The translations under genes and the position numbers were made by a program. Below the pieces are notes generated by a model. That model was not told the DNA's origin. It saw only the letters and a program-made list of their open reading frames with translations, and made no database searches. Positions 34,052-35,546 of a DNA stretch of 35,546 nucleotides are shown here, in pieces. Numbering within the stretch: position 1 is the stretch's first letter; each line of letters opens with the position of its first letter. Source of the stretch: an uncultured bacterium (GTDB lineage: Bacteria > Verrucomicrobiota > Verrucomicrobiia > Verrucomicrobiales > V1-33); the NCBI GenBank assembly GCA_903954065.1, contig CAJBME010000292.1, positions 1 to 35,546 on the forward strand. The letters run 5' to 3'.

Positions 34052-35546
34052 ATGCTAACCCCTGCCGCCCACGAGCGTGGAATGACGTCCCCCACACGCC
34101 GCGCAGCCGCGCCCGCGGCATTGGGTCTCTTCCTCTTCCTGACCGCAGCAGGCACCACCACCAGCACCGCGGAAAACGTCAATTTTTCACGCGAGATCCT
34201 CCCGATTTTGTCAGACACTTGCTTTGCCTGTCACGGTCCTGACGCCGGCAGCCGCAAAGGAGGCCTGCGGCTCGATACCCGCGAAGGCGCCTGCGGTGAA
34301 GGCGATAGCGGAGCCCCAGCCATCGTACCCGGTCACAGCGCCGACAGCGAAATGATCCGGCGCCTCCTCTCGTCCGATCTAGACGAGAAAATGCCGCCAC
34401 CCACGGCCAACCACCAGCTGAGCAGCGAGCAAATCAGCCTGCTCCGCCGCTGGATCGATGAGGGCGCGCCCTGGGGCGGCCACTGGGCCTTCGAGCCACC
34501 ACAACCGCCCGCCGTACCTACCACCTCGCCGGAAAGCAGCCATCCCATCGACTCCTTCATCCGCCACCGGCTAGAAAAAACGAACCTGCATCCGTCCGAC
34601 GAAGCTCCGCGCGCCACCCTGATCCGACGGCTCTCGCTCGACCTCACCGGGATCCCGCCGACCCCCGAAGAAACGGCCGCCTTCCTCCACGACACCACCC
34701 CCGGAGCTTACGATCGCGTCGTCGACCGGCTACTCGCCTCGCCGCATTACGGCGAACGCATGGCCTGGGACTGGCTGGAGGCGGCGCGATACGCCGATTC
34801 CAACGGCTATCAGGGTGACAGCGAACGCACCATGTGGCCATGGCGCGATTGGGTCGTCCGAGCTTACAATCAAAACCTTCCCTATGACCAGTTCACCCTC
34901 TGGCAAATCGCCGGTGACCTGCTTCCCAACCCGTCCCATGACCAGCAACTGGCCACCGGGTTTCTCCGCAATCACATGATCAATGGCGAGGGCGGCCGCA
35001 TCGCCGAGGAAAACCGCATCGAATACCTTTTCGACCAAACAGAAACGGTGGCCACCGTCTGGCTGGGCGCCACCTTCAACTGCACCCGCTGCCACGACCA
35101 CAAATTCGATCCCTACACCCAGCGCGATTACTTCGGATTACTCGCGTTCTTCAACCAGACAGCGGTCGACGGCAGTGGAGGCAACCCCCAGTCACCCCCG
35201 GTACTAGCCGCACCGGCCCCCGACCAGACCGAACGCATAGACGCATTGACCGCCACCGTGGCCACCCTCGCGGCCACCGTTGAAACCAGCGAACGCACCC
35301 TCTACCCGCGGGAAGCAGGCATCGGTGTCGAGCACTCCGCCGTCGCTGGCACCTTGCCACCTGACGTCCTCGGTGCCCTCAAGGTGGCCGCCCGCGACCG
35401 CGACCCCGGCCAGCTGGAAAAATTGGCGGCTCACTGGCAAGGACGCGATGACACCTACTCCCAGTTACTGAACAACCAGAAACAAACGCGTCAGGACCTC
35501 GACGCCACCCTCCGAACGATCCCTCAGGTCATGATCATGCAGGACC
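34052..35546 (+). CDS. PSD1-C: third PSCyt1/DUF1549/DUF1553 protein, cut by the right edge
   Basis: The frame is open from ATG 34052 to the right edge, about 498 residues. A second in-frame ATG at 34082 (MTSPTRRAAAPAALGLFLFL) directly precedes the export segment and may be the true start. PSCyt1 has CFACHG soon after, and DUF1549 has SPHYGERMAWDWLEAARYAD, NLPYDQFTLWQIAGDLL and the second CxxCH in CTRCHDHKFDPYTQRDYF. A helical linker (RIDALTATVATLAATVETSE) then begins; DUF1553 should lie beyond the edge. It starts 8 bases after the DUF1501-B stop and so belongs to the same transcript. A DUF1501 partner is expected further right. Confidence 0.92.
   Translation, partial: MLTPAAHERGMTSPTRRAAAPAALGLFLFLTAAGTTTSTAENVNFSREILPILSDTCFACHGPDAGSRKGGLRLDTREGACGEGDSGAPAIVPGHSADSEMIRRLLSSDLDEKMPPPTANHQLSSEQISLLRRWIDEGAPWGGHWAFEPPQPPAVPTTSPESSHPIDSFIRHRLEKTNLHPSDEAPRATLIRRLSLDLTGIPPTPEETAAFLHDTTPGAYDRVVDRLLASPHYGERMAWDWLEAARYADSNGYQGDSERTMWPWRDWVVRAYNQNLPYDQFTLWQIAGDLLPNPSHDQQLATGFLRNHMINGEGGRIAEENRIEYLFDQTETVATVWLGATFNCTRCHDHKFDPYTQRDYFGLLAFFNQTAVDGSGGNPQSPPVLAAPAPDQTERIDALTATVATLAATVETSERTLYPREAGIGVEHSAVAGTLPPDVLGALKVAARDRDPGQLEKLAAHWQGRDDTYSQLLNNQKQTRQDLDATLRTIPQVMIMQD

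Overview
The window looks like chromosomal DNA of a verrucomicrobial bacterium, or less likely another member of the Planctomycetes-Verrucomicrobia group. It is GC-rich, has few clear Shine-Dalgarno sites, and encodes families expanded in that group: three PSD1/PSCyt proteins (DUF1549/DUF1553), two DUF1501 proteins, a redoxin-cytochrome c fusion, a large lamin-tail/CotH surface protein and a beta-propeller sensor kinase. The assignment rests on gene families, not on a marker gene.

Positions 1-10800 are mostly housekeeping and small accessory genes. On the minus strand are a redoxin-cytochrome protein cut by the left edge, transketolase, a cell-wall amidase and purM. On the plus strand are a glyoxalase-like protein, a BrnT-like/RHH toxin-antitoxin pair, a VanZ-like membrane protein and a cation-efflux transporter. 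A minus-strand cluster holds rlmH, a small unknown gene and an EboB-like TatD hydrolase. Two gene fossils lie here: the inactivated C-terminus of an integron-type tyrosine recombinase (about 1015-1205) and the last 62 codons of gdhA (7780-7968). A CAU tRNA ends this part.

Positions 10804-14307 hold a gene-poor stretch and then a closely spaced pair: a secreted SASA-family acetylesterase and a one-piece L-serine dehydratase.

Positions 14417-35546 form the most distinctive part. A LuxR-type response regulator overlaps by 4 bases a 1184-residue sensor kinase (discoidin-like domain, propeller, Y_Y_Y, HisKA_3/HATPase), both leftward. Rightward are a secreted discoidin-like protein, a 1690-residue lamin-tail/CotH protein, and tandem PSD1/DUF1501 units: PSD1-A, a small membrane protein, DUF1501-A, PSD1-B, DUF1501-B and PSD1-C (cut by the right edge). 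The kinase and PSD1-A carry clearly homologous discoidin-like modules whose strand order looks circularly permuted, and the secreted protein carries a related module in the usual order. A CCCC-GAWC-GGGG dyad occurs in the kinase/secreted-protein divergent region and again just upstream of PSD1-A. My working model, an inference, is a sensor-controlled cell-envelope system in which sensor and effector bind the same ligand, probably a glycan, and the PSD1 proteins act as exported putative multi-haem proteins with Tat-exported DUF1501 partners.
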